Shown in pieces: positions 27,022 through 36,071 of a stretch of 64,000 nt of DNA. Every line of letters starts with the position of its first letter. The stretch's first letter is position 1. Under the pieces are notes generated by a model. It did not search any database and was not told the origin of the DNA. It worked only from the letters and a program-made list of their open reading frames with translations. The position numbers were made by a program, and so were the translations under genes. Origin of the DNA: Desulfovibrio desulfuricans (GTDB lineage Bacteria; Desulfobacterota; Desulfovibrionia; Desulfovibrionales; Desulfovibrionaceae); the NCBI RefSeq assembly GCF_024460775.1, contig NZ_JANFYZ010000015.1:1-64000 (forward strand), read 5' to 3'.

Positions 27022-27435
27022 TCAGTCGTCCACTTCCATGTAGGTGGCGCTTTGCGCGGCTTTTTCAGACACTGTGACGCTGTAAAGCCGCACTTGCCGG
27101 GCCTGGGGATCGTCATGTGTTGCCAGCAGCTCTGCCATGCCCCGCCAGATATGCCGGGCAAGGTTTTCTGACGAAGGATTCATGACGTCAAAGGGCGGCG
27201 TTTCGTTGAGCAGGCGGTGGTCTAGCGCGTCAAGCACGGTTTTAAGACCGCTTTTGAGCGTTTTGAAATCAAGCAGCATTTCAGTGTCCGGGGTCAGGCG
27301 CTGCCCCTGCACGGTCAGTTCCACCGCAAAATTGTGGCCGTGCATGCGCTCGCACTTGCCCTCGTAATGCCGCAGGGCATGACCAGCAGAAAAATCGTCC
27401 CGCACGGTCAGCCGCCAGAAAGCGCCCTTTGTCAT
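27022..27435 (-). CDS. queD: 6-carboxy-5,6,7,8-tetrahydropterin synthase
   Basis: A 137-residue T-fold enzyme of the PTPS/QueD family. The zinc histidines and catalytic cysteine are in SAGHALRHYEGKCERMHGHNF, with DHRLLNE and NPSSENLA further on, as in QueD, which makes carboxytetrahydropterin for queuosine. The start overlaps the stop of a small membrane-protein gene (ATGA at 27432-27435), so translation is coupled. queC, queE and queF are not in the window. Pyruvoyltetrahydropterin synthase is the alternative, but the Cys-x3-His-x-His spacing suits QueD. Confidence 0.9.
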   Translation of the reverse strand: MTKGAFWRLTVRDDFSAGHALRHYEGKCERMHGHNFAVELTVQGQRLTPDTEMLLDFKTLKSGLKTVLDALDHRLLNETPPFDVMNPSSENLARHIWRGMAELLATHDDPQARQVRLYSVTVSEKAAQSATYMEVDD

Positions 27436-27599
27436 GACAGTATCCAGTAGACCACGAAGGCCGAAATAATGACAACAATGATCGCCAGCATGATGCGGGC
27501 GTTCTGGTTCCATTCAAAGCCTGGATGTGGATCATCCAGATCAGGGTCGCCAGTGGAGGGCGGCGTGAAGAGGCTTTGCATCCAGGAAAAGAAAGACAT
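27432..27599 (-). CDS. Small single-pass membrane protein (55 aa) upstream of queD
   Basis: An open frame of 55 codons starting MSFFSWMQSLFTPP and ending VVYWILS. Residues about 36-54 (IMLAIIVVIISAFVVYWIL) form one strong transmembrane helix, preceded by an acidic, proline-rich segment. The start has CTGGAA upstream and the stop overlaps the queD start codon by four bases, the arrangement expected of a real, translated gene. No family is recognised. It is short enough to be missed by default gene finders. Confidence 0.7.
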   Translation of the reverse strand: MSFFSWMQSLFTPPSTGDPDLDDPHPGFEWNQNARIMLAIIVVIISAFVVYWILS

Positions 27600-27753
27600 G
27601 AATTTCCAGTTTGTTACAGGTTATTGATTGTGCTTGCCCTTAAGCATAACAATTGCGCCGGATAAGTCAAAATGCACGTCAGAGTGATGGTTTCATGCAG
27701 GCCGCATGCCCCGTGCAGTTGACGAAGCCGCGCAGCCCTGAAACACTTTGGGC

Positions 27754-28812
27754 ATGAAGTGGCGTACAGTGCAGATAACCACCGCATCGGGGCCGGCAAG
27801 CGCAGTTGCTCCAGAGATTATTGCGGCCAGCCGGGCAACGGATATTCCGGCCTTTTACGCTCCCTGGTTTATCAACAGACTGCGCGCGGGATATGCCTGC
27901 TGGATCAATCCCTTCAACGGGCGGCCCCAGTTTGTGTCTTTTGCCAACACGCGGGTTGTCGTGTTCTGGAGCAAAAATCCGCGGCCTTTGCTGCCCTTGC
28001 TGCCGGAGGTGGAGGCGCGGGGCCTCGCCTGGTATCTGGAATTTACGCTCAATGATTATGAGGCTGAAGGCTGGGAACCCAATTTACCGCCGCTTGCCCA
28101 ACGCATCGACACCTTTCGCCGTTTTGCGGATGCGGCGGGGCCGGAAAGGGTCGTGTGGCGCTTTGATCCCCTGATGCTGGCCGGGCAATTGGCGCAAAAT
28201 CCTGACGGTTGCCATGCGCTGCTGGAAAAAATGGCCCGCATCGGCAAAGCCCTGAAAGGCTGTACCCGCAAGCTGGTGTTCAGCTTTGCCGATATTGCCG
28301 ACTACCGCAAGGTGCGGGAAAATCTGCGCAGGGCGGGCCTTGACTGGCGTGATTTTACACAGTCGGAGATGCAGACCGTGGCAGCGGGGGTGGCCGCTCT
28401 TGCTGCGGAAATGGGCGTGGAACCCTGCACCTGCGGCGAAAAGGGCGACCTCTCGGCTTGGGGCATCAGCCATAACCGCTGCACCGACCCGGAACTTATC
28501 CTCAGGCTCACCAACAGACACCCGGACATGCTGCGTCTCTTCGGCATTACGCCGCAACGGCAACTGGGCCTGCCCCTGGAAATGCCCTCAGGCGCGAACC
28601 TTGCCAGCACAGCACATGAGTACCCGCGCGACACAGGCCAGCGGGCGGTGTGTCTGTGCGTACCCTGCAAGGATGTGGGCCAGTACGACACCTGCCCCCA
28701 CGGCTGCGTATACTGCTACGCCAATACCTCTCCCGCCGTGGCTGCCAGAAATTTCCGGCGGCATGATCCAGAGGGGGAGAGCATTTTTGCAGAGCCGGAG
28801 AGGACAGCTTGA
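27754..28812 (+). CDS. DUF1848 family protein with C-terminal cysteine cluster
   Basis: A 352-residue protein of the DUF1848 family. It has the conserved start IIAASRATDIPAFYAPWF, VVFWSKNPRPLLPLLPE, FTLNDYE, VWRFDPLML and, at the C-terminus, a cysteine set: EPCTCGEKGDL, RAVCLCVPCKD and TCPHGCVYCYAN. The last contains Cx3CxxC, the spacing of a radical SAM cluster, although at the wrong end of the chain for a standard radical SAM protein. Family function is not established. Start is ATG 27754 or TTG 27748; the ribosome site is weak. It converges with a radical SAM gene. Confidence 0.85.
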   Translation: MKWRTVQITTASGPASAVAPEIIAASRATDIPAFYAPWFINRLRAGYACWINPFNGRPQFVSFANTRVVVFWSKNPRPLLPLLPEVEARGLAWYLEFTLNDYEAEGWEPNLPPLAQRIDTFRRFADAAGPERVVWRFDPLMLAGQLAQNPDGCHALLEKMARIGKALKGCTRKLVFSFADIADYRKVRENLRRAGLDWRDFTQSEMQTVAAGVAALAAEMGVEPCTCGEKGDLSAWGISHNRCTDPELILRLTNRHPDMLRLFGITPQRQLGLPLEMPSGANLASTAHEYPRDTGQRAVCLCVPCKDVGQYDTCPHGCVYCYANTSPAVAARNFRRHDPEGESIFAEPERTA

Positions 28813-28878
28813 CGACCGGCCTGACATTGGGCCTGATTCATCGGGCTGATTTTGCGCGGGGCGCAGAGCCTGCGCGGG

Positions 28879-29829
28879 CTACTGAAAAAATTTGCCGCGT
28901 GCGCGGTCAATGCGTTCACGCAACGGTGCATCCACAAAAAACAGCTCGCAGGCAAGAGCCAGTTCCTGCGCCCGGTGCATAAAATACGCGGCTGCGGTAA
29001 TGGAATGCTCGCTGACCGCGCCAGCATTTACTTCCAGAAAATTGAAGGACAACTGTACATTCACTACGCCGAAGCGGCGGCAGATCTGGAAAAACTGCTC
29101 AACGTCGGCGATCTTGTTATTTTCTTCAAAAATTATGTATTTGATATCAATTTGTTCTGGCGTGATTGCTGCAACAAAATACTTTTCCATCGAAGCCATC
29201 ACGTCATTCCACCAGTCGCCGCCCTTAACTCGGGCATAGGCTGCGGCATTGCCGGAATCAAGACTGATGTTGATTTTGCCTCCGCCGGTGGAAAGCATTT
29301 CGTCAATCCAGGCAGAATGACGCAGCGCATTGGTATGCACGTACTGAAAGTAGTCATGCTCGCGCAGCCAGCGGCCTGTGGCTTCAAAATCAGGTAACAG
29401 GGTGGATTCTCCCCCGCCCCAGCTTACGGCGCAGTTTTTTTCCAGTGCGTCCTGCTCATACAGGCTCTGTATGGCGGGGAGAATGGCAATGGGGCGCGGG
29501 TGCTGTCCAGGCTTCCACAGGTCGCAGTAGACGCAGCGGCAGTTGCAGATGTGTCTGTGGTGATTCAGGGAAAGAACGGCAAATCGCAGCTTGGGCACAC
29601 AGACAGAATGCGAAAGGGGAACAAGATCGGGGCAGCCCGCGCATACCTGGGGATTCTGCTTCTGCACTTCCTGCGCAACGCTGGCGATATGGCGGGTATA
29701 TGCCTCCATATCCACCGCGCCGCCTGCAAAAGAAAAACTCGGTACAACGATATTGTGCGTATTGCAGCAGGGTTGCAAGGCCCTTTCTTCAAACACAAGT
29801 TCCCGAACAAACCTGGAGCAGAATAACAC
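28879..29829 (-). CDS. Radical SAM protein of unknown function
   Basis: A 316-residue protein with the radical SAM signature C95-x3-C99-x2-C102 in HICNCRCVYC, followed by WGGGEST (SAM-binding GGE motif) and NISLDSG. Extra cysteines precede it: C21-C22 in ALQPCCNT and C63-x2-C66 with C77 (CAGCPDL...SVC), which could hold an auxiliary iron-sulfur cluster like a SPASM domain moved to the N-terminus. Start is GTG 29829, supported by GAAGGAGG 6 bases upstream. Substrate unknown; SPASM-like proteins modify peptides, proteins or sugars. Confidence 0.85.
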   Translation of the reverse strand: MLFCSRFVRELVFEERALQPCCNTHNIVVPSFSFAGGAVDMEAYTRHIASVAQEVQKQNPQVCAGCPDLVPLSHSVCVPKLRFAVLSLNHHRHICNCRCVYCDLWKPGQHPRPIAILPAIQSLYEQDALEKNCAVSWGGGESTLLPDFEATGRWLREHDYFQYVHTNALRHSAWIDEMLSTGGGKINISLDSGNAAAYARVKGGDWWNDVMASMEKYFVAAITPEQIDIKYIIFEENNKIADVEQFFQICRRFGVVNVQLSFNFLEVNAGAVSEHSITAAAYFMHRAQELALACELFFVDAPLRERIDRARGKFFQ

Positions 29830-29883
29830 GCGGCCTCCTTCCGGAACCAGATGCCCGGGGCGTCGATCATCTCATGGCGATAA

Positions 29884-31047
29884 CTATGGAGCGGCATTGT
29901 CCGCAGAAGCAAAATGCACCGTAACCAGCAAAACCTCGGCGCGGCCCGTAGTACGCAGGGGCGGCCCCCAAGTGCCTGTGCCAGCGCTGACGATAGAGTG
30001 GAAGTTGCCTTTTGTCAGCAGGCCCAGCGGGTTTTCGTATCTCAGTTCCGTCACAAAGTTAAAGGGCCAGAGCTGCCCGTTGTGCGTGTGGCCTGACAGC
30101 ACGAGCGCTGCGCCTGCATTGCGCGCTTCGTCAAGGGCGGCAGGCTGGTGATCCATGACCACAAGGGGCAGCCCACGGTACTGTTCTGGCAGATCGGCCA
30201 AAATTTCCTCCATGCTGCCCCGCTGGATGCCCGTAAAACCGGGCTTGCTCAAATCGTCCCTGCCAGCAAGCACAAAGCTGTTGTCCACCACGGCCCACTG
30301 GTCGCGCAACACCTGCATGCCCACAGCGCGCAGAAAATCCAGACTTTTATCGATGGAACCAGAGATATACTCGTGGTTGCCCGGCACAGCCCAATGCCCA
30401 AGGCGCGGCTGGGCCACGGCAAGGGCTGCGGCGGTGGCTTCCGCATCCAGTTTTATATGGTCGTCAATGATGTCGCCCACATAGAGGATTGCGTCCGGCT
30501 GCTCCGGGGCCAGCAGTTCGATGGCTCTGCCCAGCCGCCCTGCTGTGAGGAGGCGGCCCAGATGTATGTCGGTAATAACGCCCAGTTTCAGCAGCTTGTC
30601 AACGTAGGTGCTGGGTACGGGGCCTTGCGTGCGCACAGTGATGTCGTAGTGCCGCAGCACGGGAAAGGCCGCGTTGAACCAGCTGCCTACCCCCAGCAGC
30701 AGGGGCAGGCCCATGACCAGCAGTACAGCGCCCCAGCGTGGGGTGGCGGGCGGCATTGCGCCAAATAAACGTGCGCCAAGGCCCCAGATGTCGGCAATCA
30801 ACACAAGCGCAAAGGCGTAGAAGGCCACGCCCATCCAGAATGCCCCGGCCCGAAGCACCCACACATGGGCAAGGGTATCGCCATGCCCCTTGTAGAGCAG
30901 GGGAAAAGCCGCACCCAAAGCGAGCACAAGGATGCAGAGCACAATGCGCAGCCAGCCCGTGCCGGAAAGCGCGCGCCACAGCCACCAGGATATCCAGCCG
31001 TTGATAACGGCCAGGCCTATGCCTGTTACCAGAAAAAATCGGAACAT
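29884..31047 (-). CDS. Membrane-anchored calcineurin-like metallophosphoesterase
   Basis: A 387-residue protein with about four N-terminal transmembrane helices (to residue 130) and a C-terminal metallophosphoesterase domain. Metal-binding motifs appear in order: TDIHLG, YVGDIIDD, PGNHEY, VMDHQP and SGHTHNGQ. The arrangement is that of YkuE/YaeI-type phosphodiesterases, some of which act on UDP-2,3-diacylglucosamine or other lipids at the membrane. The substrate cannot be set from sequence. It starts 6 bases after the dnaE stop, so the two are probably cotranscribed. Confidence 0.88.
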   Translation of the reverse strand: MFRFFLVTGIGLAVINGWISWWLWRALSGTGWLRIVLCILVLALGAAFPLLYKGHGDTLAHVWVLRAGAFWMGVAFYAFALVLIADIWGLGARLFGAMPPATPRWGAVLLVMGLPLLLGVGSWFNAAFPVLRHYDITVRTQGPVPSTYVDKLLKLGVITDIHLGRLLTAGRLGRAIELLAPEQPDAILYVGDIIDDHIKLDAEATAAALAVAQPRLGHWAVPGNHEYISGSIDKSLDFLRAVGMQVLRDQWAVVDNSFVLAGRDDLSKPGFTGIQRGSMEEILADLPEQYRGLPLVVMDHQPAALDEARNAGAALVLSGHTHNGQLWPFNFVTELRYENPLGLLTKGNFHSIVSAGTGTWGPPLRTTGRAEVLLVTVHFASADNAAP

Positions 31048-31053
31048 ATGGTT

Positions 31054-34000
31054 TTATGAAGCCCAGGCGGCAAGAGCTTTATCCAGATCCGGCCCGGGGC
31101 GTACTTTCAGAGAGTTGTCGAGGTGCAGAATGCACACGTGCCCATCAAGAAAAACCTGGGCATGCGCTTCCACCGGGCCGGGGAATTTTTCCAGAAGGTT
31201 GCGCAGGGCCAGCATGTCTTCGCGCCCAAGGCGGTGCTGCGGTATCTGCACGCATATGGGGGTGTCGCTCTGGCCGCAGGCTTCGGCCAGCGAGCGGACG
31301 GTCTGGCCCAGCAGCTTGATTTCGCGCGGGCCTTCGTCAGCTTCTTCATCCATGTCTGCGTTGTCGCCGTTGTCGGTCTGGCTGTCGAGGCGCGCCACCA
31401 GGCAGATGGGCTGCTCTGAGCGTAAAAGATCGCGGCATTCGGCGTACGTGCGTGGAAAAAACGTCACTTCGGCGTGCCCTGTGAGGTCTTCAATACCCAC
31501 AAAGGCCATGCGCTCGCCCTTGGACTTTGTCAGCACTTCCTTGACGCTGACCACCAGCGCCGCACAGCGGATTTCCGCACCGGGGAACAGTTCGCGCGCG
31601 TCTTCCAGCGTGGTGAGCCCCAGGCGGCGGATTTCGCGTATGAATGGCTGGAGCGGGTGGCTGGTCAAAAAGAAGCCCAGGGCTTCCTTTTCTGCCCGCA
31701 GTTTGTCGTCGTCCGCCATTTCGGGCAACGAGGCTTCGGGGCAGTCAAGCCCTATGCCGGGCTGGGGCGCGCTTTCCACAACCGGAGCCATGGAGAGCAG
31801 CGAAACCTGATTGGATGTTTTGTCCTTGGCCTTTTTTTGCGCGCGGGCAACCACAATCTCAATGGCAGCCAGCATGGCGGCGCGGGGTACGCCAAAGCAG
31901 TCACACGCGCCGCCCTTGACCAGCGATTCAAGCACGCGCTTGGTGACCTTGCGCAGGTTTACCCGGCAGCACATGTCAAACAGCGAGGCAAAGTCGCCGC
32001 CTTCGGCCCGGGCTTCCACAATTTCGCGTATGGCTTCATCGCCCACGTTCTTGATGCCGCCAAGGCCAAAGACCACCTGCCCGTCGTGGGCCGTAAATTC
32101 GCGCTGGCTCTGGTTTACAGAGGCCTGCACTACATTGATGTCCATGTCCTTGCAGCACGAGACATACTTGAGCAGCTTGTCCTGATTGCCCATTTCCGAG
32201 GTGAGCAGGGCGGCCATGAACTCGACCTTGTAGTGAACCTTGAGGTAGGCCGTGTAGTACGAAATGAGGGCATAGGCGGCGGAGTGCGACTTGTTGAAGC
32301 CGTATTCGGCGAATTTTTCCATCAAGTCGAAAATTTCGTTGGCCTTGTCCTTGTCAATGTTGTTCTTTTCCGCGCCGGTAACAAAGTTGACGCGTTCCTT
32401 GGCCATGGCTTCGGCTTTCTTTTTGCCCATGGCGCGGCGCAGCAGGTCGGCCCCGCCAAGCGTATAGCTGGCGATGATCTGGGCGATCTGCATGACCTGT
32501 TCCTGATAGACGATGACGCCGTAGGTATCGCGCAGGCAGTCGGTGAGCGACTGGTGCGGATACACAACGGGCACCTGCCCGTGCTTGCGCTTGATGAATT
32601 CGTCCACCATGCCCGAACCGAGCGGGCCGGGGCGGTACAGGGCCAGCATGGCGATGACGTCTTCAAAGCACGAGGGCTTGAGCATGCGCAGATACTGCCG
32701 CATGCCCGAACTTTCCACCTGGAACACGCCGTCCGTGTCGCCACGGGCGTAAAGTTCGTAGGTTTCCGTATCCGTAAGCGGCAGGTTGTCGAGATCTGGC
32801 GGTTCATGGCCCTGAAGGGTGATGTTGTCCAGGGTGTCCTGAATCAGGGTCATGGTTTTCAGGCCAAGAAAGTCGAACTTCACCAGCCCGGCTTTTTCCG
32901 TCATGGGGCCGTCAAACTGGGTCACAAGTTCGCCGCGTTTGCCCTGATAAAGGGGGAGGTATTCCTCCATGGGCTTGTCTGAAACCACAAGCCCGGCGGC
33001 GTGGGTGGAGGCGTGGCGGGCCAGACCTTCAAGGCGGCGGGCCGTGTCCAGCAGGTGTTTGACCTTGGGGTCGGAGTGGTAAATGTTTTCCAGCTCCGGC
33101 TCTGCCTCAAGGGCCTTTTTGATGGTCATCTTGAGGTCGGCGGGCACCAGCTTGGCGATGCGGTCAGTTTCCGCAAAGCTCATGCCCAGGGCGCGGCCCA
33201 CGTCGCGCACAACGCCCTTGGCCTTCATGGTGCCGAAGGTGGTGATCTGCGCCACCGAGCCTTCGCCGTAGGTTTCCACCATGTGCTTGATGACCTCGAC
33301 GCGGCGGCGTTCGCAAAAGTCCACGTCGATATCGGGCAGGGAGACGCGTTCGTTGTTCAGAAAGCGTTCAAACAGCAGATTGTAGGGGATGGGATCAAGG
33401 TTGGTGATGCGCAGAGCCCACGCCACCAGCGAGCCGGCGGCGGAACCGCGCCCCGGCCCCACGGGAACATTGTGGTTTTTTGCCCAGTTGATGAATTCCT
33501 GCACGATGAGGAAGTAACCGGGAAAACCCATTTCAAGGATAACGCGCAGTTCGTACTGCAAGCGGTCCCGGTAGAGCTGAACATCAATAGTGTCTCTGTC
33601 GGGGTGTTTTTCCAGCCGTTTTTCCAGCCCTTCTTCTGCCAGCCGCCGAAATTCGGAATCAAGGCTGGCCCCTTCCGGCAGCTTGTACACAGGGAAGTAG
33701 TGGTGGCCGAAGTCCAGCTCCACATTGCACTGCTCGGCAATGCGCATGGTGTTGGCCAGTGCTTCGGGCACATGGGCAAAGGGTTTTTCCATCTCTTCGA
33801 TGGACTTGTAGTACAGCTCATGGGTGCCAAAGCGCATGCGCTTGGGGTCGTCCATGGTGGTCTGCGTCTGAATGCAGAGCAGCACTTCGTGGGCTTCGGC
33901 ATCGTCAGCGGTGAGATAGTGGCAGTCGTTGGTGGCAACCAGCGGCACGCCCGTGGTTTCCGCCAGTTCCAGCAGGGCGTTGTTGGCCTTGGTCTGCTCC

Positions 34001-34542
34001 GGCAGGCCGTTGGACTGCAACTCAAGATAAAAACGGTCGGGGTAGATATCGGCGTATTCCCGCGTGAGGCTCAGGGCCTTGTCCATGTCGTCCGCAAGAA
34101 TGGCGCGGGGGATTTCGCCCGCAATGCAGGCCGAAAGGCAGACGAGACCCTCGGAATACTTGCGCAGCAGGGGTTTATCCACGCGGGGTTTGTAATAAAA
34201 ACCCTCAAGGTAGCCCTGTGTGACCAGCTTGACCAGATTGTGGTAGCCTGTGGTGTTCTGGACCAGCAAAATCAGGTGGTTGCGGCGGCGCGCCAGGGGC
34301 GAGTCCGTGCTTTTATCCTTGTGGTCGTGGCAGACGTAAACCTCGCACCCAAAGATGGGTTTGACGCCGTAATCCTTGCAACCCTGATAAAAATAGGCCG
34401 CGCCAAAGAGATTGCCGTGGTCGGTGATGGCGCAGGCGGGCATGCCGAAATCCTTGGCGCGGGCGCACAGATCCTTGATGCGGATGGCGCCGTCAAGCAG
34501 GCTGTATTCGGTATGGCAATGAAGATGGACAAAATCTGACAT
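31054..34542 (-). CDS. dnaE: DNA polymerase III alpha subunit
   Basis: A 1162-residue replicative polymerase. The N-terminal PHP domain begins FVHLHCHTEYSLLDGA. The palm has GPGRGSAAGSLVAW and LPDIDVDFCERRR, whose aspartates bind the catalytic metals, and YGVIVYQEQVMQIAQ follows. Fingers, beta-binding region and an OB-fold (about 985-1060) come next. Length is normal for DnaE1. ATG 34542 has TGGAG 7 bases upstream; the longer frame adds a non-conserved tail. A membrane phosphoesterase gene follows at once. Confidence 0.97.
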   Translation of the reverse strand: MSDFVHLHCHTEYSLLDGAIRIKDLCARAKDFGMPACAITDHGNLFGAAYFYQGCKDYGVKPIFGCEVYVCHDHKDKSTDSPLARRRNHLILLVQNTTGYHNLVKLVTQGYLEGFYYKPRVDKPLLRKYSEGLVCLSACIAGEIPRAILADDMDKALSLTREYADIYPDRFYLELQSNGLPEQTKANNALLELAETTGVPLVATNDCHYLTADDAEAHEVLLCIQTQTTMDDPKRMRFGTHELYYKSIEEMEKPFAHVPEALANTMRIAEQCNVELDFGHHYFPVYKLPEGASLDSEFRRLAEEGLEKRLEKHPDRDTIDVQLYRDRLQYELRVILEMGFPGYFLIVQEFINWAKNHNVPVGPGRGSAAGSLVAWALRITNLDPIPYNLLFERFLNNERVSLPDIDVDFCERRRVEVIKHMVETYGEGSVAQITTFGTMKAKGVVRDVGRALGMSFAETDRIAKLVPADLKMTIKKALEAEPELENIYHSDPKVKHLLDTARRLEGLARHASTHAAGLVVSDKPMEEYLPLYQGKRGELVTQFDGPMTEKAGLVKFDFLGLKTMTLIQDTLDNITLQGHEPPDLDNLPLTDTETYELYARGDTDGVFQVESSGMRQYLRMLKPSCFEDVIAMLALYRPGPLGSGMVDEFIKRKHGQVPVVYPHQSLTDCLRDTYGVIVYQEQVMQIAQIIASYTLGGADLLRRAMGKKKAEAMAKERVNFVTGAEKNNIDKDKANEIFDLMEKFAEYGFNKSHSAAYALISYYTAYLKVHYKVEFMAALLTSEMGNQDKLLKYVSCCKDMDINVVQASVNQSQREFTAHDGQVVFGLGGIKNVGDEAIREIVEARAEGGDFASLFDMCCRVNLRKVTKRVLESLVKGGACDCFGVPRAAMLAAIEIVVARAQKKAKDKTSNQVSLLSMAPVVESAPQPGIGLDCPEASLPEMADDDKLRAEKEALGFFLTSHPLQPFIREIRRLGLTTLEDARELFPGAEIRCAALVVSVKEVLTKSKGERMAFVGIEDLTGHAEVTFFPRTYAECRDLLRSEQPICLVARLDSQTDNGDNADMDEEADEGPREIKLLGQTVRSLAEACGQSDTPICVQIPQHRLGREDMLALRNLLEKFPGPVEAHAQVFLDGHVCILHLDNSLKVRPGPDLDKALAAWAS

Positions 34543-34715
34543 GAAAACTCCAGAAGCGGAAAAGGCGGGCGTTACCGGCGCAAAGGCCTGACAGGCGAGC
34601 GCCTGCACAGGGTGCGGCAGCGCCAGAGCAGATTATAGCACAGGCAGGGGGGGCCTTCAAGGCGGGGCCATGAGGCCAGAAATGCAGGATGGGCCGCGAG
34701 AGGAGATCCAACGCC

Positions 34716-35213
34716 TCAGGCGCGCTGCAAATGCAGCAAAGTCGCAGCGCCTGCAAAAATGGGGCGGCGCTCGTGCACCAGCGCATTGCATTGGTGCACA
34801 AGCCCCTCAATGCCGCCCCTTTGAATAAAACTTGCTTGAGGTGCCCCGTCTGCCGCCGCTGTTCTGCGTGCTTTTGTCAGCGCCATGAGGCCGCGCGCAG
34901 CCAGCGTTGCGGGCAGCTCAAGGTTGCGTTCCGCCAGCTTGAAATCAGCCACCAGGACTACTTCAGCGCTTTCAAGCGCGAGCCGCAGCAGGGCTTCTGC
35001 CTGTGCCGCAGGCAGATAAAACAGCGTAAAAGCCAAGCGCGCACAGGCCAGGGGCGCATGGCTGGCGCTTCGCAGTGTCTGCACATCTGGGTTGAGCGGG
35101 GCATGCGCGTACGCATCCGGCCACGGCACACGCCGCGCCAGCGCCGCCTGTGGAAAAAATGCAGGGCAGGCTGGCAAAGTATCAAGGCTGGCTGCCGTAG
35201 GGGCATGCGTCAC
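34716..35213 (-). CDS. Hypothetical protein, possibly truncated methyltransferase
   Basis: A 165-residue protein without a clear family. The segment SAEVVLVADFKLAERNLELP followed by FIQRGGIEGLV looks like the C-terminal half of class I SAM-dependent methyltransferases, but the GxGxG SAM-binding motif is absent, so it may be a remnant or a divergent protein. It starts with GTG, whose GTGA overlaps the stop of the upstream HD gene, which indicates translation coupled to it. It is the last gene before dnaE on this strand. Confidence 0.5.
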   Translation of the reverse strand: MTHAPTAASLDTLPACPAFFPQAALARRVPWPDAYAHAPLNPDVQTLRSASHAPLACARLAFTLFYLPAAQAEALLRLALESAEVVLVADFKLAERNLELPATLAARGLMALTKARRTAAADGAPQASFIQRGGIEGLVHQCNALVHERRPIFAGAATLLHLQRA

Positions 35214-36004
35214 TGCGCGTCCTCCAGAATATGCAGCAGGCAGTCGCGGGCTTCGGCCTGCGGAACCGTGTCCGGCATGCGGCGCAGCAGATTTTGCGCA
35301 TGCCCGTCCTCAAGAAATTTGCGGCGGCTTGAGACAAAGTGCAGATCAAAAAACCATGTTCCCAGCAGCAGGCGAAAATCGTTGACGCAGCGCAGGTCGG
35401 CATAGGCTGCCACGCGTTTTTCCCGCACGGCATTGAGAACCGCCTCGCTGGCGATGGTGGGGTCGTCCGGCTGTTGCAGCACCACTGTGGGATTATACGG
35501 GGCTGGGCCGCTCAAGTGCTCGTCCATGACCCGCAGAATGTCCAGCTTGTCCGCATCACGCACCACATTGGTGACCAGAGCGATGTTCTCCGGCGTCCCC
35601 TTGGGCAGGGCAAAACGGTTGTGCATGCCCACCGCCGCCATGACCAGCTTGCGCATTTGCGGTGTCTCGCTGACGAGGCGGCGTTCGGCCTTGAGAACCC
35701 GCACGCCCATCTGCCCGTGATTGCACGATTCCCTGTCCCTGAACGTGTGATAGCGCAGGTACTGCTCAAACCGGCCCACGTCATGGTACAGTGCTGCCAG
35801 CAGGCAGGCCCGCGCAGTCTGTGGGTCAAAGCCCTCGCCTTCAACGGTGTGCCGGGCATTTTCCAGCACTTCAAGGGAGTGCCGGAGTTTGAGATCCATG
35901 GGCGAGGCATCGCCCTGTTCCAGGGCTGTTTTGGCGGCGGCATATGCAGTAAACCACGCCAGATGCAAGGATATGTCGGCGGATGCTGTGACAGTGCAGT
36001 TCAT
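35210..36004 (-). CDS. HD-domain phosphohydrolase
   Basis: A 264-residue protein with an HD metal-dependent phosphohydrolase domain: RHSLEVLENAR, LLAALYHDVGRFEQY (the HD pair), HGQMGVRVL and VRDADKLDILRV. Substrates of the family include nucleotides and phosphoesters; which applies here is unknown. It shares a four-base overlap with the downstream hypothetical gene. ATG 36004 has a weak ribosome site. Confidence 0.85.
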   Translation of the reverse strand: MNCTVTASADISLHLAWFTAYAAAKTALEQGDASPMDLKLRHSLEVLENARHTVEGEGFDPQTARACLLAALYHDVGRFEQYLRYHTFRDRESCNHGQMGVRVLKAERRLVSETPQMRKLVMAAVGMHNRFALPKGTPENIALVTNVVRDADKLDILRVMDEHLSGPAPYNPTVVLQQPDDPTIASEAVLNAVREKRVAAYADLRCVNDFRLLLGTWFFDLHFVSSRRKFLEDGHAQNLLRRMPDTVPQAEARDCLLHILEDAQ

Positions 36005-36071
36005 GGGTAATCAAATACGCTCTGGTTTTGCGCAATGCAAATGGCTTGACCGGGGCACGTGGGCAGTGGGG

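Noticed and set aside
31474-34539. Very long open frames (about 500 codons each) on the plus strand opposite dnaE
   Set aside because: They mirror the codon bias of dnaE on the other strand, have no ribosome sites and no family likeness.
34716-35213. Naming this protein a functional methyltransferase
   Set aside because: The SAM-binding glycine motif is not visible; only the C-terminal half looks related.
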